NCBI RefSeq assembly: GCF_000332135.1
Contig: NZ_KB235896.1
Span: 434,001-498,000 of the forward strand
Length of the DNA stretch: 64,000 nucleotides
Direction: 5' to 3'
DNA from: Anabaena sp. PCC 7108
Lineage (GTDB): Bacteria; Cyanobacteriota; Cyanobacteriia; Cyanobacteriales; Nostocaceae
Within the stretch, counting starts at the first letter, position 1. Each line of letters starts with the position of its first letter. Positions 25,427 to 34,231 of the stretch are shown here, piece after piece. The notes under the pieces are model-generated. The model was not told where the DNA came from and ran no database searches. It saw only the letters and a list, made by a program, of their open reading frames with translations. The position numbers were made by a program, and so were the translations under genes.

Positions 25427-25627
25427 AGGACTTACGCACGCTAACTAAACTTACCATGATATGTATGAACGAAATTGCGCCCTTTCAGACTCTTTAAGTA
25501 CTATAGTTCAGTAAGGTGCGTCAGATACAGGACATCTGTTTTTTGCCAAATTATCGGGTCTGACGCACCCTACAAGAGACAAAATGGATAATCCATATTT
25601 GATCTATTTTATCAATAGACCAGTCCT
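25427..25627. mobile_element. MITE-like element, longer variant, copy C
   Basis: It starts with AGGACTTACGCA and ends near CCAGTCCT. Inside, GTAAGGTGCGTCAGA pairs with TCTGACGCACCCTAC. The right part (aatccatatttgatc) matches the element at about 33651-33820, so a second, longer subtype exists. It fills most of the gap between the glycine-zipper gene and the membrane protein at 25649. Confidence 0.7.
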
Positions 25628-25648
25628 AAAATTAATGAAATTGAAGTT

Positions 25649-27046
25649 TTAACGCGGTGCTGGCAAATTATCCCAACCATACCAATGACGTACTGCTAAC
25701 CACGCAACTGAAAGTAAACCTGCAAGGCTCAGAGTTAAACCACTCCAGGGTATCAATAATCCAAATACAGGTAAAATTGCCCCAGCAATAGTACAGATAA
25801 TAGCAGCTAAGGAAGCATGAAGATTTGACCCTAAACCATAGGTCAAAATTAGTAATATAAATGAAATTATGATCCAAGCTAATTCGGCATTTATTAACCG
25901 CGCCATGTAGGTTAAAGTTAGTAAACAAGCAAAGAAAATACCACCAGCTATAGCGACATTTTTTAAACTCATTGGTAGAGATAAATATAGTAGTAATATC
26001 CACCACAAAAATAATGCCGGCGCTAATAGTAATAATCTGGGAATAATGCCAGTATTTTTAATAGCTTGAGTACTGGTAAAGACACCAAAGGGATTTTTTA
26101 CAGAAACATTATCAGCAAAAATCCAAGTAAATTGAGTGCCGTCACCAGCGATTTTCTTCTGATTAGTGGGTTCAATGCCACTGGCAAAGTCGGCATTACT
26201 AAAATTCGCTGTTGCTGTAAGACGGAATTGAGAAAGTATTTGATTGGCTGCATTATAAACCCAGCGTGGTCCACCTCGTGCCTGATAAGTAACTCTAAAT
26301 GTTGTTTCTTCGCCAGGTTCTAAACGAAAGGGAAAACCATAATCACCGGGATTAGTTTGTTTTAATCTTGTTCCGTTTCGTTCTACTTTGTAATTAGTTA
26401 AAAGTGAGGAACCGTAAGGTGGTGGTGCTTCAAAGAAAAAACTATTTATATCACTTAGTTGGTTAACAACTTTGTAATCAGCAGTGTAGTCGGTAAGATA
26501 AATAGAACTACGATTTTGAACGTTGACACTTTGGTCTATTTTGACTTGAATTTGTGAGCCAGATAATGTTAGATAACGTGTGACTTTTTGTTTATCATTA
26601 ACTTTGACTATTTTGTTGTTAACTTGGGTGGTATAGGTGTATGGTTCTTCGGTAATGTAGCGGATTTGAGGTGCGGTTTGTTCTAATTTATCACCTGCAA
26701 CACTTTCGGCTACTTGTGAGACTTTGGCTTGTTCCCAGTAGTGGTAACGGTTGCTTAAAGTTGAAGTTAGGAAAAATCCCGTGACTAAGAGAACTAAAAT
26801 TAGAGCTAAATGCTGTAGTCCCCGCAATAATTGAGAATAGCGAATCGCCCATTCGCCAAAGAAAACGGCTTGTTCGGTGGTATTTCGTCTGAGGGAAAAA
26901 CTTATTAGTGCGATCGCTACTCCTAAAGCTACAATCAAAAATACAAATAACAGTGAACCTTGGAGTAATTGAGTGCCAAATTGGACTAACTCATGGGGAT
27001 GTGTCAAATCTGGCAATCCGGGAATGCCTTGAGCAGAAGGAGTCAT
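25649..27046 (-). CDS. Large conserved cyanobacterial membrane protein
   Basis: A 465-residue protein with two N-terminal transmembrane helices (about 30-50 and 77-95), a long extracytoplasmic domain (about 96-330) rich in beta-strand patterns and Tyr, Asn and Thr, and about five C-terminal helices (338-455). The domain includes RLEPGEETTFRVTYQARG, which looks like a beta-sandwich edge. No enzyme motif is seen. It is divergent from an Hsp70-like gene across a 232-base gap that contains an inverted-repeat element, so shared regulation or function is possible but only suggested by position. Confidence 0.65.
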   Translation of the reverse strand: MTPSAQGIPGLPDLTHPHELVQFGTQLLQGSLLFVFLIVALGVAIALISFSLRRNTTEQAVFFGEWAIRYSQLLRGLQHLALILVLLVTGFFLTSTLSNRYHYWEQAKVSQVAESVAGDKLEQTAPQIRYITEEPYTYTTQVNNKIVKVNDKQKVTRYLTLSGSQIQVKIDQSVNVQNRSSIYLTDYTADYKVVNQLSDINSFFFEAPPPYGSSLLTNYKVERNGTRLKQTNPGDYGFPFRLEPGEETTFRVTYQARGGPRWVYNAANQILSQFRLTATANFSNADFASGIEPTNQKKIAGDGTQFTWIFADNVSVKNPFGVFTSTQAIKNTGIIPRLLLLAPALFLWWILLLYLSLPMSLKNVAIAGGIFFACLLTLTYMARLINAELAWIIISFILLILTYGLGSNLHASLAAIICTIAGAILPVFGLLIPWSGLTLSLAGLLSVAWLAVRHWYGWDNLPAPR

Positions 27047-27074
27047 AATTAGTTATTTGGGTAATTTGAACCAC

Positions 27075-27197
27075 TAGTACAGTACGGCGTAAGTAAGATA
27101 ACCATTAAAAAATCTCTGAAAAGCTTATACAATCTGCTTTTTTAATTTTTAATTTTTAATTTTTAATTCCGCCCTGCGGTACTTGACCGATGTACTA
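27075..27197. mobile_element. Inverted-repeat element between divergent genes
   Basis: Imperfect terminal repeats (TAGTACAGTACGGCGTAAGTA on the left, TACTTGACCGATGTACTA on the right) enclose a TTTTTAA heptamer array at 27140-27168 and a CCGCCCTGCGG hairpin. The element fills the promoter gap between the membrane protein and the Hsp70-like gene and likely contributes to, or displaced, promoter sequence. Confidence 0.5.
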
Positions 27198-27278
27198 TGA
27201 CAAAAGTTGCAGAAACTTAACTTTGTATATTGAAGTTTTAGCGTTTCAGCGTGTAATTAATATATTGCTTGAATAAAT

Positions 27279-28877
27279 ATGCCGATTGCTATCGATTTTG
27301 GAACTAGTAACACTGTCATTACCCGCTGGAATCCCGTCACCCAGCAGCCAGAAACTATAAATTTACCGGGTTTATCCATTCAACAAAATCTCAACCCTCC
27401 ACTGATTCCCAGCTTGGTCTATGTGGAAGATGCTACTCAAGGTAATATCTTAGTTGGGCAACAAGTGCGCGATCGCGGTTTGGATCTCAAAAGTGATAGT
27501 AGATTTTTCCGCAGCTTCAAACGGGGAATTGGGGCAAATATCCAAGGCTTCTTACCCGAATTAGATGGACAAAATATCACTTTTGAACAAGTAGGAACAT
27601 GGTTTTTAACTAAGGTAATTTCAGAATTAGCTCCCACAGAAGGTGGTTTAGATTCTTTAGTTTTAACAGTTCCTGTAGATAGCTTTGAAGCTTATCGTTA
27701 CTGGTTAGGCAATGTTTGTCAAGCACTGCCTGTTGAACAAGTGAGAATGTTAGATGAACCTACGGCAGCTGCTTTGGGTTATGGTTTGGCAGAACAAGAA
27801 AATTTGTTGGTAATTGATTTTGGTGGTGGTACTTTAGATTTATCTTTAGTGTGTTTAGATAAAAATCCCCAAGCTAATATTAAACCAGTAGGATTTCTAC
27901 TCAAATGGGGTAATAAATCTCTGGCTGAAAATTCTCAGCAAAAGGTAAAAACTGCCCGTATTTTGGCAAAAGCTGGACAAAATTTAGGTGGAACTGATAT
28001 TGATAATTGGATAGTTGATTACTTTGCTAAAACCCAAGGATTACCGATTAATTCCCTGACAACTCGACTGGCAGAACGGTTAAAAATTCAGCTATCAACC
28101 CAAGACAGAGCTAGTGAATTCTTTTTTGATAATGAGACTTTTGAAAGCTATGAAATGGAACTTAACCGCAAGGGACTAGAAGAACTCCTCAAAGAAAACG
28201 GATTTTTTGATAGATTACATGATGCCATGATGACACTGTTGCAGCAAGCCCGTCGTCAAGGAATAGAACTTAATGATATTAATGCTGTGTTGTTAGTTGG
28301 TGGTTCTATACAATTACACGCAGTGCAGACATGGGTAAACCAATATTTTGAGCCAGAAAAAATCCGCTGTGAACGTCCTTTTGAAGCGATCGCTCAAGGT
28401 GCGCTGCAAATCACCCAAGGAATGGAAATCAAAGACTATCTCTATCATAGTTATGGAGTCCGTTACTGGGATCGTCGTAACCAGCGTCACAGCTGGCAAC
28501 CGATTGTCAAAGCAGGACAGGCTTATCCCATGACTCAACCAGTAGAATTAATCTTGGGGGCTTCGGTGGAAAATCAACCCAGTATCGAGTTGATTTTGGG
28601 GGAATTGGGAACAGACACCGGCAGTACAGAAGTTTATTTTGATGGAGATCGCCTAATTACTCGCAATATTAAGTGTTTAACAACCCCAGTCAAACCCCTC
28701 AACGACAAAGAAGGGGCTAGAAAAATTGCCCAACTATCACCCCCAGGATTTCCGGGGAGCGATCGCATTAAAATCCTCTTTCAAGTTGATGATAAATGCT
28801 GTTTACGTATCACCGTTGAGGACTTGTTGACAAATGACACCCTGGTTGAAAATCAACTTGTAGCACAGTTGAAATGA
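27279..28877 (+). CDS. Hsp70-like ATPase (short, divergent)
   Basis: A 532-residue protein with the actin/Hsp70 ATPase motifs: phosphate loop AIDFGTSNT (4-12), DEPTAAALGYG near 160, LVIDFGGGTLDLSLV near 178-192, GGTDIDNW near 236, and adenosine loop LLVGGSIQLHAV near 338. It is about 100 residues shorter than DnaK. The substrate-binding part is reduced and lacks a C-terminal lid, and no EEVD-like end is present. A dedicated chaperone or scaffold for particular clients is more likely than general folding. The divergent membrane protein at 25649 is a candidate partner by position only. A HIP1 site lies inside. Confidence 0.88.
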   Translation: MPIAIDFGTSNTVITRWNPVTQQPETINLPGLSIQQNLNPPLIPSLVYVEDATQGNILVGQQVRDRGLDLKSDSRFFRSFKRGIGANIQGFLPELDGQNITFEQVGTWFLTKVISELAPTEGGLDSLVLTVPVDSFEAYRYWLGNVCQALPVEQVRMLDEPTAAALGYGLAEQENLLVIDFGGGTLDLSLVCLDKNPQANIKPVGFLLKWGNKSLAENSQQKVKTARILAKAGQNLGGTDIDNWIVDYFAKTQGLPINSLTTRLAERLKIQLSTQDRASEFFFDNETFESYEMELNRKGLEELLKENGFFDRLHDAMMTLLQQARRQGIELNDINAVLLVGGSIQLHAVQTWVNQYFEPEKIRCERPFEAIAQGALQITQGMEIKDYLYHSYGVRYWDRRNQRHSWQPIVKAGQAYPMTQPVELILGASVENQPSIELILGELGTDTGSTEVYFDGDRLITRNIKCLTTPVKPLNDKEGARKIAQLSPPGFPGSDRIKILFQVDDKCCLRITVEDLLTNDTLVENQLVAQLK

Positions 28878-28928
28878 GACTTTCAGCTAAAACGAGTGTT
28901 GTTTATTCCCAACTCCAAAATTGAAACC

Positions 28929-29462
28929 CTACCGACGCACAATCACCACAGTTCCCATTGCAGCCCAATTGTATAACTTCCGCGCTTGACTAACTGGCAA
29001 ATTAACGCAACCATGACTAACTGGAGTGCCAAAACGGTTGTGCCAGTAAGCACCATGAATGGCATATCCTTCATAAAAATACATGGCGTATGGAACATCA
29101 GGAATGTCGTAACCTCTACCACGCATCCGATTAATCCGATATTTAGAATTAATTTGAAATCTACCAATGGGTGTAGGAGTTTTACTCTTTCCCGTAGAAA
29201 TTCGGTAGGAGTACACTAAATTTTTACCTTCCCAAGCACGTAATCTCTGCTCAGATAAATCAATTTCAATCCGGCGAGATTGGGATATTTGATTATTTTT
29301 GGAGACAGTAATACTTTGATTTACTGTATATGCATTAGCTGTAGTAGTTTTGGGGTTACTGGTTGGTGAAGACCAAGAAAATGAAGTCATCAGCATTAAC
29401 AGTATACCTGTACAAAAAGTTCCAGAGGAACGCATTAAAGCACTGCGAATCCAGCTTGGCAT
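28929..29462 (-). CDS. L,D-transpeptidase (YkuD family)
   Basis: A 177-residue protein with an N-terminal signal sequence (about residues 1-30) for export, and a YkuD catalytic domain. The domain starts at IEIDLSEQRLRAWEG, runs through TPIGRFQI, and ends with the active site HGAYWHNRFGTPVSHGCVNL (catalytic Cys in SHGC, near residue 151). Such enzymes form 3-3 cross-links in peptidoglycan or attach proteins to it. A close paralogue of the same length lies at 29936 on the same strand, separated by a gap with a mobile-element-like palindrome. Confidence 0.92.
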   Translation of the reverse strand: MPSWIRSALMRSSGTFCTGILLMLMTSFSWSSPTSNPKTTTANAYTVNQSITVSKNNQISQSRRIEIDLSEQRLRAWEGKNLVYSYRISTGKSKTPTPIGRFQINSKYRINRMRGRGYDIPDVPYAMYFYEGYAIHGAYWHNRFGTPVSHGCVNLPVSQARKLYNWAAMGTVVIVRR

Positions 29463-29709
29463 AATCCAATTACCTTTGAAGATTTACTGTTATTAGTTCG
29501 CGCAGGAATTCTGAGGATTTACGCCAAATTCTGGAAAACAGAGATTTAGAGATGTTTGATACCCCCTCATTATCTTATTTCTAATTTACTTATTCTGTAA
29601 AGCAGGAAACGGTTTGATACTTGTCATGATTCTCAATATCTAGAAACTCCTATTCTATTTTTGGGCGTTGCATAATTGCGGGATGATTTGAGAATCTGCA
29701 TCAATATAC

Positions 29710-29835
29710 AATACCTTGTCCAAATTGGAAAAAGCCTTGATTTGTAGGTTGGGTTGAAGTATGAAACCCAACAAATGCGTTGGGTTGCGCTGTCGCTTAA
29801 CCCAACCTACAGAAAATGGACATGGACAAGGTATT
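29710..29835. mobile_element. Nested palindromic MITE-like element
   Basis: The outer inverted repeats AATACCTTGTCCA and TGGACAAGGTATT are perfect at 29710-29722 and 29823-29835. The inner repeats are GTAGGTTGGGTT (29744-29755) and AACCCAACCTAC (29799-29810). The inner palindrome also occurs alone at 35295-35320 and 36823-36854. No coding frame is present. The rest of the gap 29463-29935 holds a C-rich degenerate repeat (29860-29893) and no gene. Confidence 0.75.
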
Positions 29836-29935
29836 CATATATAATCACCACATAATCACCGCGTCTCCCTGTCTCCGCGTCCCCGCGTCCGCCTCAATCA
29901 TCCCCTTATTCAGCAACGCCTATTTTTGAAATTGC

Positions 29936-30469
29936 CTATTCCTGCACAATTACTGGTGTCCCTACGTCAGCCCACTCAAATACCCATTTAGCATGATTAG
30001 GTGCAAGATTTACACAACCATGACTGACAGGAGTACCAAATCTGTGATGCCAATATGCTCCGTGAATGGCATAACCGCCTTGATAATACATAGTATGGGG
30101 AACGTTGGGAACATCATAACCCCTACCGCGCATCCGAGCTTTTTTCAGCTTTGTTTGAATTTTAAAAGTGCCAACGCGAGTAGGTGTAGATTTTTTACCA
30201 GAAGAAATGGTGATTGCATAGACAGGATTGCTACCTTCCCACGCAATTAAATTTTGCTTGGAGAGATCAATTTGAATCCAGCGTTGATCAGATTGTTTGA
30301 GTGTTTGAATAGCTGTAGCAATTTTATTGTTATCGGGATTTGCCCAAACTTGACTTGATACAGTACTAAAAATACCAGTATAAATTACTGTACTTGCAAG
30401 TAATATTTTTAAGGAACGCACCCAGTGAGGATAAATCAGACTTTTCATGGTACACACACTCCTCTTCAC
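29936..30469 (-). CDS. L,D-transpeptidase (YkuD family), paralogue
   Basis: A 177-residue exported enzyme with the signal segment at residues about 12-42. The YkuD domain begins IQIDLSKQNLIAWEG and includes STPTRVGTFKI. The active site HGAYWHHRFGTPVSHGCVNL holds the catalytic Cys (near 151). It is nearly identical in the catalytic block to the gene at 28929, while the N-termini differ. This suggests tandem duplication followed by divergence of the export and linker region. Start ATG 30469 is preceded by a plausible AGGAGT site. Confidence 0.92.
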   Translation of the reverse strand: MKRSVCTMKSLIYPHWVRSLKILLASTVIYTGIFSTVSSQVWANPDNNKIATAIQTLKQSDQRWIQIDLSKQNLIAWEGSNPVYAITISSGKKSTPTRVGTFKIQTKLKKARMRGRGYDVPNVPHTMYYQGGYAIHGAYWHHRFGTPVSHGCVNLAPNHAKWVFEWADVGTPVIVQE

Positions 30470-30538
30470 TAACTGAATAATTGGGGAAGAAGTAACTCAG
30501 AAAAGTTTACCCACTACCAATTACTCACTACATAACTA

Positions 30539-31171
30539 TTAATTTAACGTGCGTATGAGCTTTTTGGCTTGGAGTGCGATCGCACCCCAATTTTCCTCTA
30601 ATAGCCATTTTTTTGGGAATAATTCCCCACTTAAGCCGACAGCGACTGCTCCAAATCGTAAAAAATCTTTAGCATTCTCTAGTGTCACACCACCGGTAGG
30701 AATTAGGGGAATATGACCAAGAGGAGCTTGTAAACTTTGAATATAGCTAGTTCCCCCCACTGATTGCACAGGGAAGACTTTGACACTACTTACTCCCTGA
30801 TTCCAAGCAGTAACAATTTCTGTAGGTGTAAGTGCGCCTGGGATAATTGGAACATCTTTGGCTATTGCAGCTTTAATCATTTCTGAGTCAGTATGGGGAG
30901 TAAACAGAAATTGCGCCCCAGCTGCGATCGCATCTTTTAACTGCTGAACATTAAATAGTGTTCCTGTACCAATGATACAGTTAGGCAATTCGGCACGGAG
31001 TAAAGAAATTAAATCAGCAGCGCGATCACTATTCCAAGTAATCTCTATTAGCTGCATTCCCCCAGCAGCTACAGAAGAAGCCATTTTTTCACCCCATGCT
31101 ATTTTAGGAGCGCGAATAACTGCGATCGCTCGATTTTGCTGCAATTGTGATAACCAAACTTGATTCGACAT
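30539..31171 (-). CDS. eda: KDPG/KHG aldolase
   Basis: The start is ATG 31171 (MSNQVWL). The frame remains open nine codons further, but those residues do not fit. The 210-residue class I aldolase cleaves 2-keto-3-deoxy-6-phosphogluconate to pyruvate and glyceraldehyde 3-phosphate (Entner-Doudoroff pathway), and may act on 4-hydroxy-2-oxoglutarate. The catalytic Glu lies in LIEITWNS (near residue 42), and the Schiff-base Lys in GVSSVKVFPV (near residue 130). Phosphate binding is by IGTGTLF and PTGGV. The gene contains several HIP1 sites and has no edd gene beside it. Confidence 0.88.
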   Translation of the reverse strand: MSNQVWLSQLQQNRAIAVIRAPKIAWGEKMASSVAAGGMQLIEITWNSDRAADLISLLRAELPNCIIGTGTLFNVQQLKDAIAAGAQFLFTPHTDSEMIKAAIAKDVPIIPGALTPTEIVTAWNQGVSSVKVFPVQSVGGTSYIQSLQAPLGHIPLIPTGGVTLENAKDFLRFGAVAVGLSGELFPKKWLLEENWGAIALQAKKLIRTLN

Positions 31172-31220
31172 TTTTACGATAATTTGTAATTGCTGCAATT
31201 TAGATAAAAAATAGGATTGC

Positions 31221-31358
31221 TATAGAAGTCATATTTGATTTTTGAAAAAAATTAGGTATTGTAGGGTGCGTCAGATATTACAAATCTGTTTATTAATAGA
31301 ATTTATGGAGTCTGACGCACCCTACGTATCTTTTCATAAATCAAATATTATTCCTATA
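31221..31358. mobile_element. Palindromic element with the TAGGGTGCGTCAGA core
   Basis: The core TGTAGGGTGCGTCAGA pairs with TCTGACGCACCCTACG, as in the 124-bp MITE family. Here the outer arms are different: imperfect repeats around CATATTTGATTTTTGAAAA and TTTTCATAAATCAAATATT, bounded by TATAG and CCTATA. It is thus a chimeric relative with the same centre and other ends. It sits between eda and desC. Confidence 0.7.
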
Positions 31359-31391
31359 TATTATTTTCATCAACAAAAAACACAACAAAAA

Positions 31392-31421
31392 TTACCTCAA
31401 TTATTTTTTGTATTGAGGTAA
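31392..31421 (-). terminator. Intrinsic terminator of the desaturase gene
   Basis: A perfect 10-bp inverted repeat (TTACCTCAAT with ATTGAGGTAA), followed on the minus strand by a T-rich run (TTTTTGTTGTGTTTTTTG), lies about 55 bases downstream of the desaturase stop. Confidence 0.7.
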
Positions 31422-31475
31422 ATTACAAGTTTATAACTAATACCTATTCTATTAAAGATATCCAGATTTAATCGT

Positions 31476-32315
31476 CTAATCAGGCGGTAAGTTGACATTT
31501 GTTGCTAAACCGACTGTTTTCAATAACGCAATTTCCCACCAAGTAACATCAATTTCCCACCAACGCCAACCGCACTTGGCTACGTGAGGATAAGCATGGT
31601 GATTATTGTGCCACCCTTCACCATAAGTAAGAATTGCTGCCCACCAGAGATTACGGGAATTATCATCGCTTGCAAAGGTACGATATCCCCACATATGGGT
31701 TACTGAGTTAATCAGCCAGGTGGTATGCCAGAGAAGGACAGACCTCAAAAACACGCCATAGATCACAAATGACCAGCCTCCCAGGGCATACAGCAACAAG
31801 CCAACGGGAATTTGCAGCAGCAGGAAGTAACGATTTAGCCAAACGTAAACAGGATCTCGCGCTAAATCAGGAGCAAATCGCTGATAGCAATCATAATCAA
31901 AGAAGTCGGAACGGGGATAAAAAATCCATAGCATATGACTCCACCAAAAACCTTTACGGGCAGAATAGGGATCTTTTTCTTCGTCTTCGGTGTAAGCATG
32001 ATGCAAACGATGTCCAGCCACCCAGAAAATCGGACCACCTTGGATGGATAATGCACCTAAAATAGCGATCGCATACTCTAACAACTTGGGAACTCGAAAA
32101 CTGCGATGACTCAGCAATCGGTGATAACCTAAACACACTCCGATGCTGCCAAATAGCCAGTGAAGTAACAAAGTTACACCCACAGCACCCCAGGAAAAAA
32201 ACCAGGGTGACAGCAATGCTAGTCCATGAATAGTACCGAAAAATGCCACCGGCACCCAATTAAGTCGCAGAGGTTGGGGGTTCTCTAGCTGATTTGATGA
32301 AAAATTTAATGTCAT
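31476..32315 (-). CDS. desC: Acyl-lipid delta-9-type fatty acid desaturase
   Basis: The start is ATG 32315 (MTLNFSS). The longer frame to 32426 is translated heptamer repeat and is not credible. The 279-residue membrane di-iron enzyme has the three histidine boxes: HRLLSH, HRLHH and HNNHH (in GEGWHNNHHAYP). There are four hydrophobic segments in two pairs. The box spacing fits the stearoyl/delta-9 group that places the first double bond in membrane acyl chains. Expression at low temperature is known for the family, but no regulatory element was identified. A repeat array directly upstream may affect its promoter. Confidence 0.9.
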   Translation of the reverse strand: MTLNFSSNQLENPQPLRLNWVPVAFFGTIHGLALLSPWFFSWGAVGVTLLLHWLFGSIGVCLGYHRLLSHRSFRVPKLLEYAIAILGALSIQGGPIFWVAGHRLHHAYTEDEEKDPYSARKGFWWSHMLWIFYPRSDFFDYDCYQRFAPDLARDPVYVWLNRYFLLLQIPVGLLLYALGGWSFVIYGVFLRSVLLWHTTWLINSVTHMWGYRTFASDDNSRNLWWAAILTYGEGWHNNHHAYPHVAKCGWRWWEIDVTWWEIALLKTVGLATNVNLPPD

Positions 32316-32318
32316 AAA

Positions 32319-32429
32319 GAGGGAACAGGGAACAGGGAACAGGTGACAGGTGACAGGTGACAGGGAATAGGTGACAGGTGACAGGGAATAGGTGACAGGG
32401 AATAGGTGACAGGTGACAGGTAACAAGGG
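32319..32429. repeat. Heptamer array (AGGTGAC/AGGGAAC/AGGGAAT)
   Basis: About fifteen tandem 7-bp units with mixed endings lie directly upstream of the desaturase ATG, between it and hemF. Translated, they yield the false repeated LFPVTYSLSPVT extension. Confidence 0.9.
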
Positions 32430-32469
32430 AAAAAATTAGAAATTAATTCTTTCTCCTAACGGTTAATAT

Positions 32470-33546
32470 CTAAATGCTGTATTCCGCTGCTATCAAACCA
32501 TTCGCCCAATCCTGGGGCTGAAGAAAGATTTCCGTGAGTTTTGCTTCGGGGCTTCCTGGTTCTGGTTCATAGCCATATTCCCAGCGTGTCAGCGGTGGTA
32601 GAGACATGAGAATAGATTCCGCCCGGCCATTGGTTTGCAGCCCGAAAACCGTTCCCCGGTCATACACTAGATTAAACTCAACATAACGACCGCGACGGTA
32701 TAATTGAAATTGACGCTGGCGATCGCCATATTCCATCTCTTGTCGTCGTTCCGCAATGGGCAAATAAGCCGGTAAAAATGCCTGACCACAGCGTTGTACA
32801 AACGCAAACATATCTTCCCAATTACGAGATACAGTTCCCACTTGCTGGCTGTAAAGTGCTGCTTGACTATCGGCTTGAGAACCGACGTAAAGTCTACCAC
32901 TAGCATCTTGATAATCAAAAAAGATCCCGCCAATCCCCCGCTGTTCCTGACGATGCTTTAAATAAAAGTATTCATCACACCAGCGTTTGAACGTCGGATA
33001 ATATTCTGGATGGGAAGCATCACAAGCAGCTTTTAAAGTTTGGTGAAAATGAACAGCATCTTCCACAAAAGGATAGTATGGCGTTAAATCAGCCCCGCCA
33101 CCAAACCACCAAATCGGACCAGCTTCAAAATAACGGTAGTTGAGGTGTACCGTCGGGACATATGGATTACGAGGATGCAGCACCATCGAAGTTCCAGCCA
33201 CAAAGAAATCATGTCCGGCTGCTTCTGGGCGTTGAGTCAGAATTGCCGGAGGTAAGCTATCTCCCCAAACTTCTGAAAAATTAACACCACCTTGTTCAAA
33301 TACCCGCCCTTCCCGAATCACACGGGTGCGTCCTTGACCACCTTCGGCTCGTTCCCAGAGGTCTTCCCGAAAACGAGCTTCTCCATCAAGTTGTTCTAGA
33401 CCAGCACAAATTTCATCCTGTATGTCCTGCATCAACTGCTTCGCCCGTTGGCGGGAATCTACAGGTGGATTGACTGAATTTGGAGTTGCGAGCAATATTG
33501 TTTGACTTGTAGATTTCCGCAGATGATTCTCTGAATGACGACCCAT
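32470..33546 (-). CDS. hemF: Aerobic coproporphyrinogen III oxidase
   Basis: A 358-residue enzyme that converts coproporphyrinogen III to protoporphyrinogen IX with oxygen, for heme and chlorophyll. The family signatures are the [10 protein letters not shown] region near residue 86-95, [18 protein letters not shown] near 122-140, [15 protein letters not shown] near 145-160 and [10 protein letters not shown] near 203-213. The C-terminus has [16 protein letters not shown] and RWEYGYEP. The N-terminus of about 30 residues is low-complexity. The length is slightly longer than usual because of it. The oxygen-dependent acsF gene lies divergently beyond the MITE-rich gap at 33547-34231. Confidence 0.95.
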   Translation of the reverse strand: MGRHSENHLRKSTSQTILLATPNSVNPPVDSRQRAKQLMQDIQDEICAGLEQLDGEARFREDLWERAEGGQGRTRVIREGRVFEQGGVNFSEVWGDSLPPAILTQRPEAAGHDFFVAGTSMVLHPRNPYVPTVHLNYRYFEAGPIWWFGGGADLTPYYPFVEDAVHFHQTLKAACDASHPEYYPTFKRWCDEYFYLKHRQEQRGIGGIFFDYQDASGRLYVGSQADSQAALYSQQVGTVSRNWEDMFAFVQRCGQAFLPAYLPIAERRQEMEYGDRQRQFQLYRRGRYVEFNLVYDRGTVFGLQTNGRAESILMSLPPLTRWEYGYEPEPGSPEAKLTEIFLQPQDWANGLIAAEYSI

Positions 33547-33650
33547 GCTGAATACCTCTTAATCTCTTGGTAAGAGTGGTTACTTCAATTAATAACTCTA
33601 TAGCTATTAAGCTAATAAGATATCGGGTAGTTACAAAACTTAATCAACTC

Positions 33651-33945
33651 AGGATTTACAGATTTAGTAGGGTGCGTCAGATGGCAAAATTTTGTTAATT
33701 GTGGGCTAATTATCGGGTCTGACGTGGTTGGTGAGCTTGCCGAACCACACCATAGAAGAGATAAAATCCACAATCCATATTTGATAAATTTTGTTAATGG
33801 GTAAGTCCTAAAATACTGCAAATAAACAGATATTTGATATCTGACACACCATAAAATAGATGTTTGGTGTGACACTTGCGTAAATCCTATTAACTCAGGA
33901 CTTACAAATTTAGTAGGTTTTTCATATCTGATGCACCCAGCCCCT
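33651..33945. mobile_element. Cluster of rearranged MITE-like elements
   Basis: This part of the 685-base hemF-acsF gap holds at least three pieces of the AGGACTTACGCAA family. A left end (AGGATTTACAGA, 33651) with TAGGGTGCGTCAG; a right-hand piece ending GTGACACTTGCGTAAATCCT (33869-33888) whose inside matches copy B in reverse; and another left end (AGGACTTACAAA, 33897) followed by a partial core to about 33945. The left part shares its interior with copy C at 25427. The order suggests nested or repeated insertion. Confidence 0.65.
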
Positions 33946-34077
33946 ACCGAACTCAACTTTGCTTAAAAATTGTAAAGCTTTAACTACAGAATCTAGTCAA
34001 AGAACTATAGTAATCATAACTTGATAGCTATGTAAGTATTAACCCAAGTTGCTAGTTATCTAGTTGAGGCTGGTAAT

Positions 34078-34126
34078 GGGTGATTGGTAATTGGTGATTG
34101 ATGATTGGTGATTGATGATTGGTGAT
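34078..34126. repeat. Heptamer array (TGATTGG/TGATTGA)
   Basis: About seven 7-bp units lie upstream of acsF, the reverse complement of the ACCAATC type in part. Together with 33946-34077 they make up the remainder of the gap, where no gene was seen. Confidence 0.75.
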
Positions 34127-34231
34127 AAAATCCCAGGCTTCATCCTGTTCATCCTTAAATCCTGTTCATCTTGATTCAGACAGTTTCCCTAACTAGCAAC
34201 TTACGTTATTAAACAAACTACTAGAGGAATC

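Noticed and set aside
32316-32426. 37-residue N-terminal extension of the desaturase (VTYSLSPVT repeats)
   Set aside because: It is heptamer repeat sequence. The desaturase family starts near MTLNFSS at 32315.
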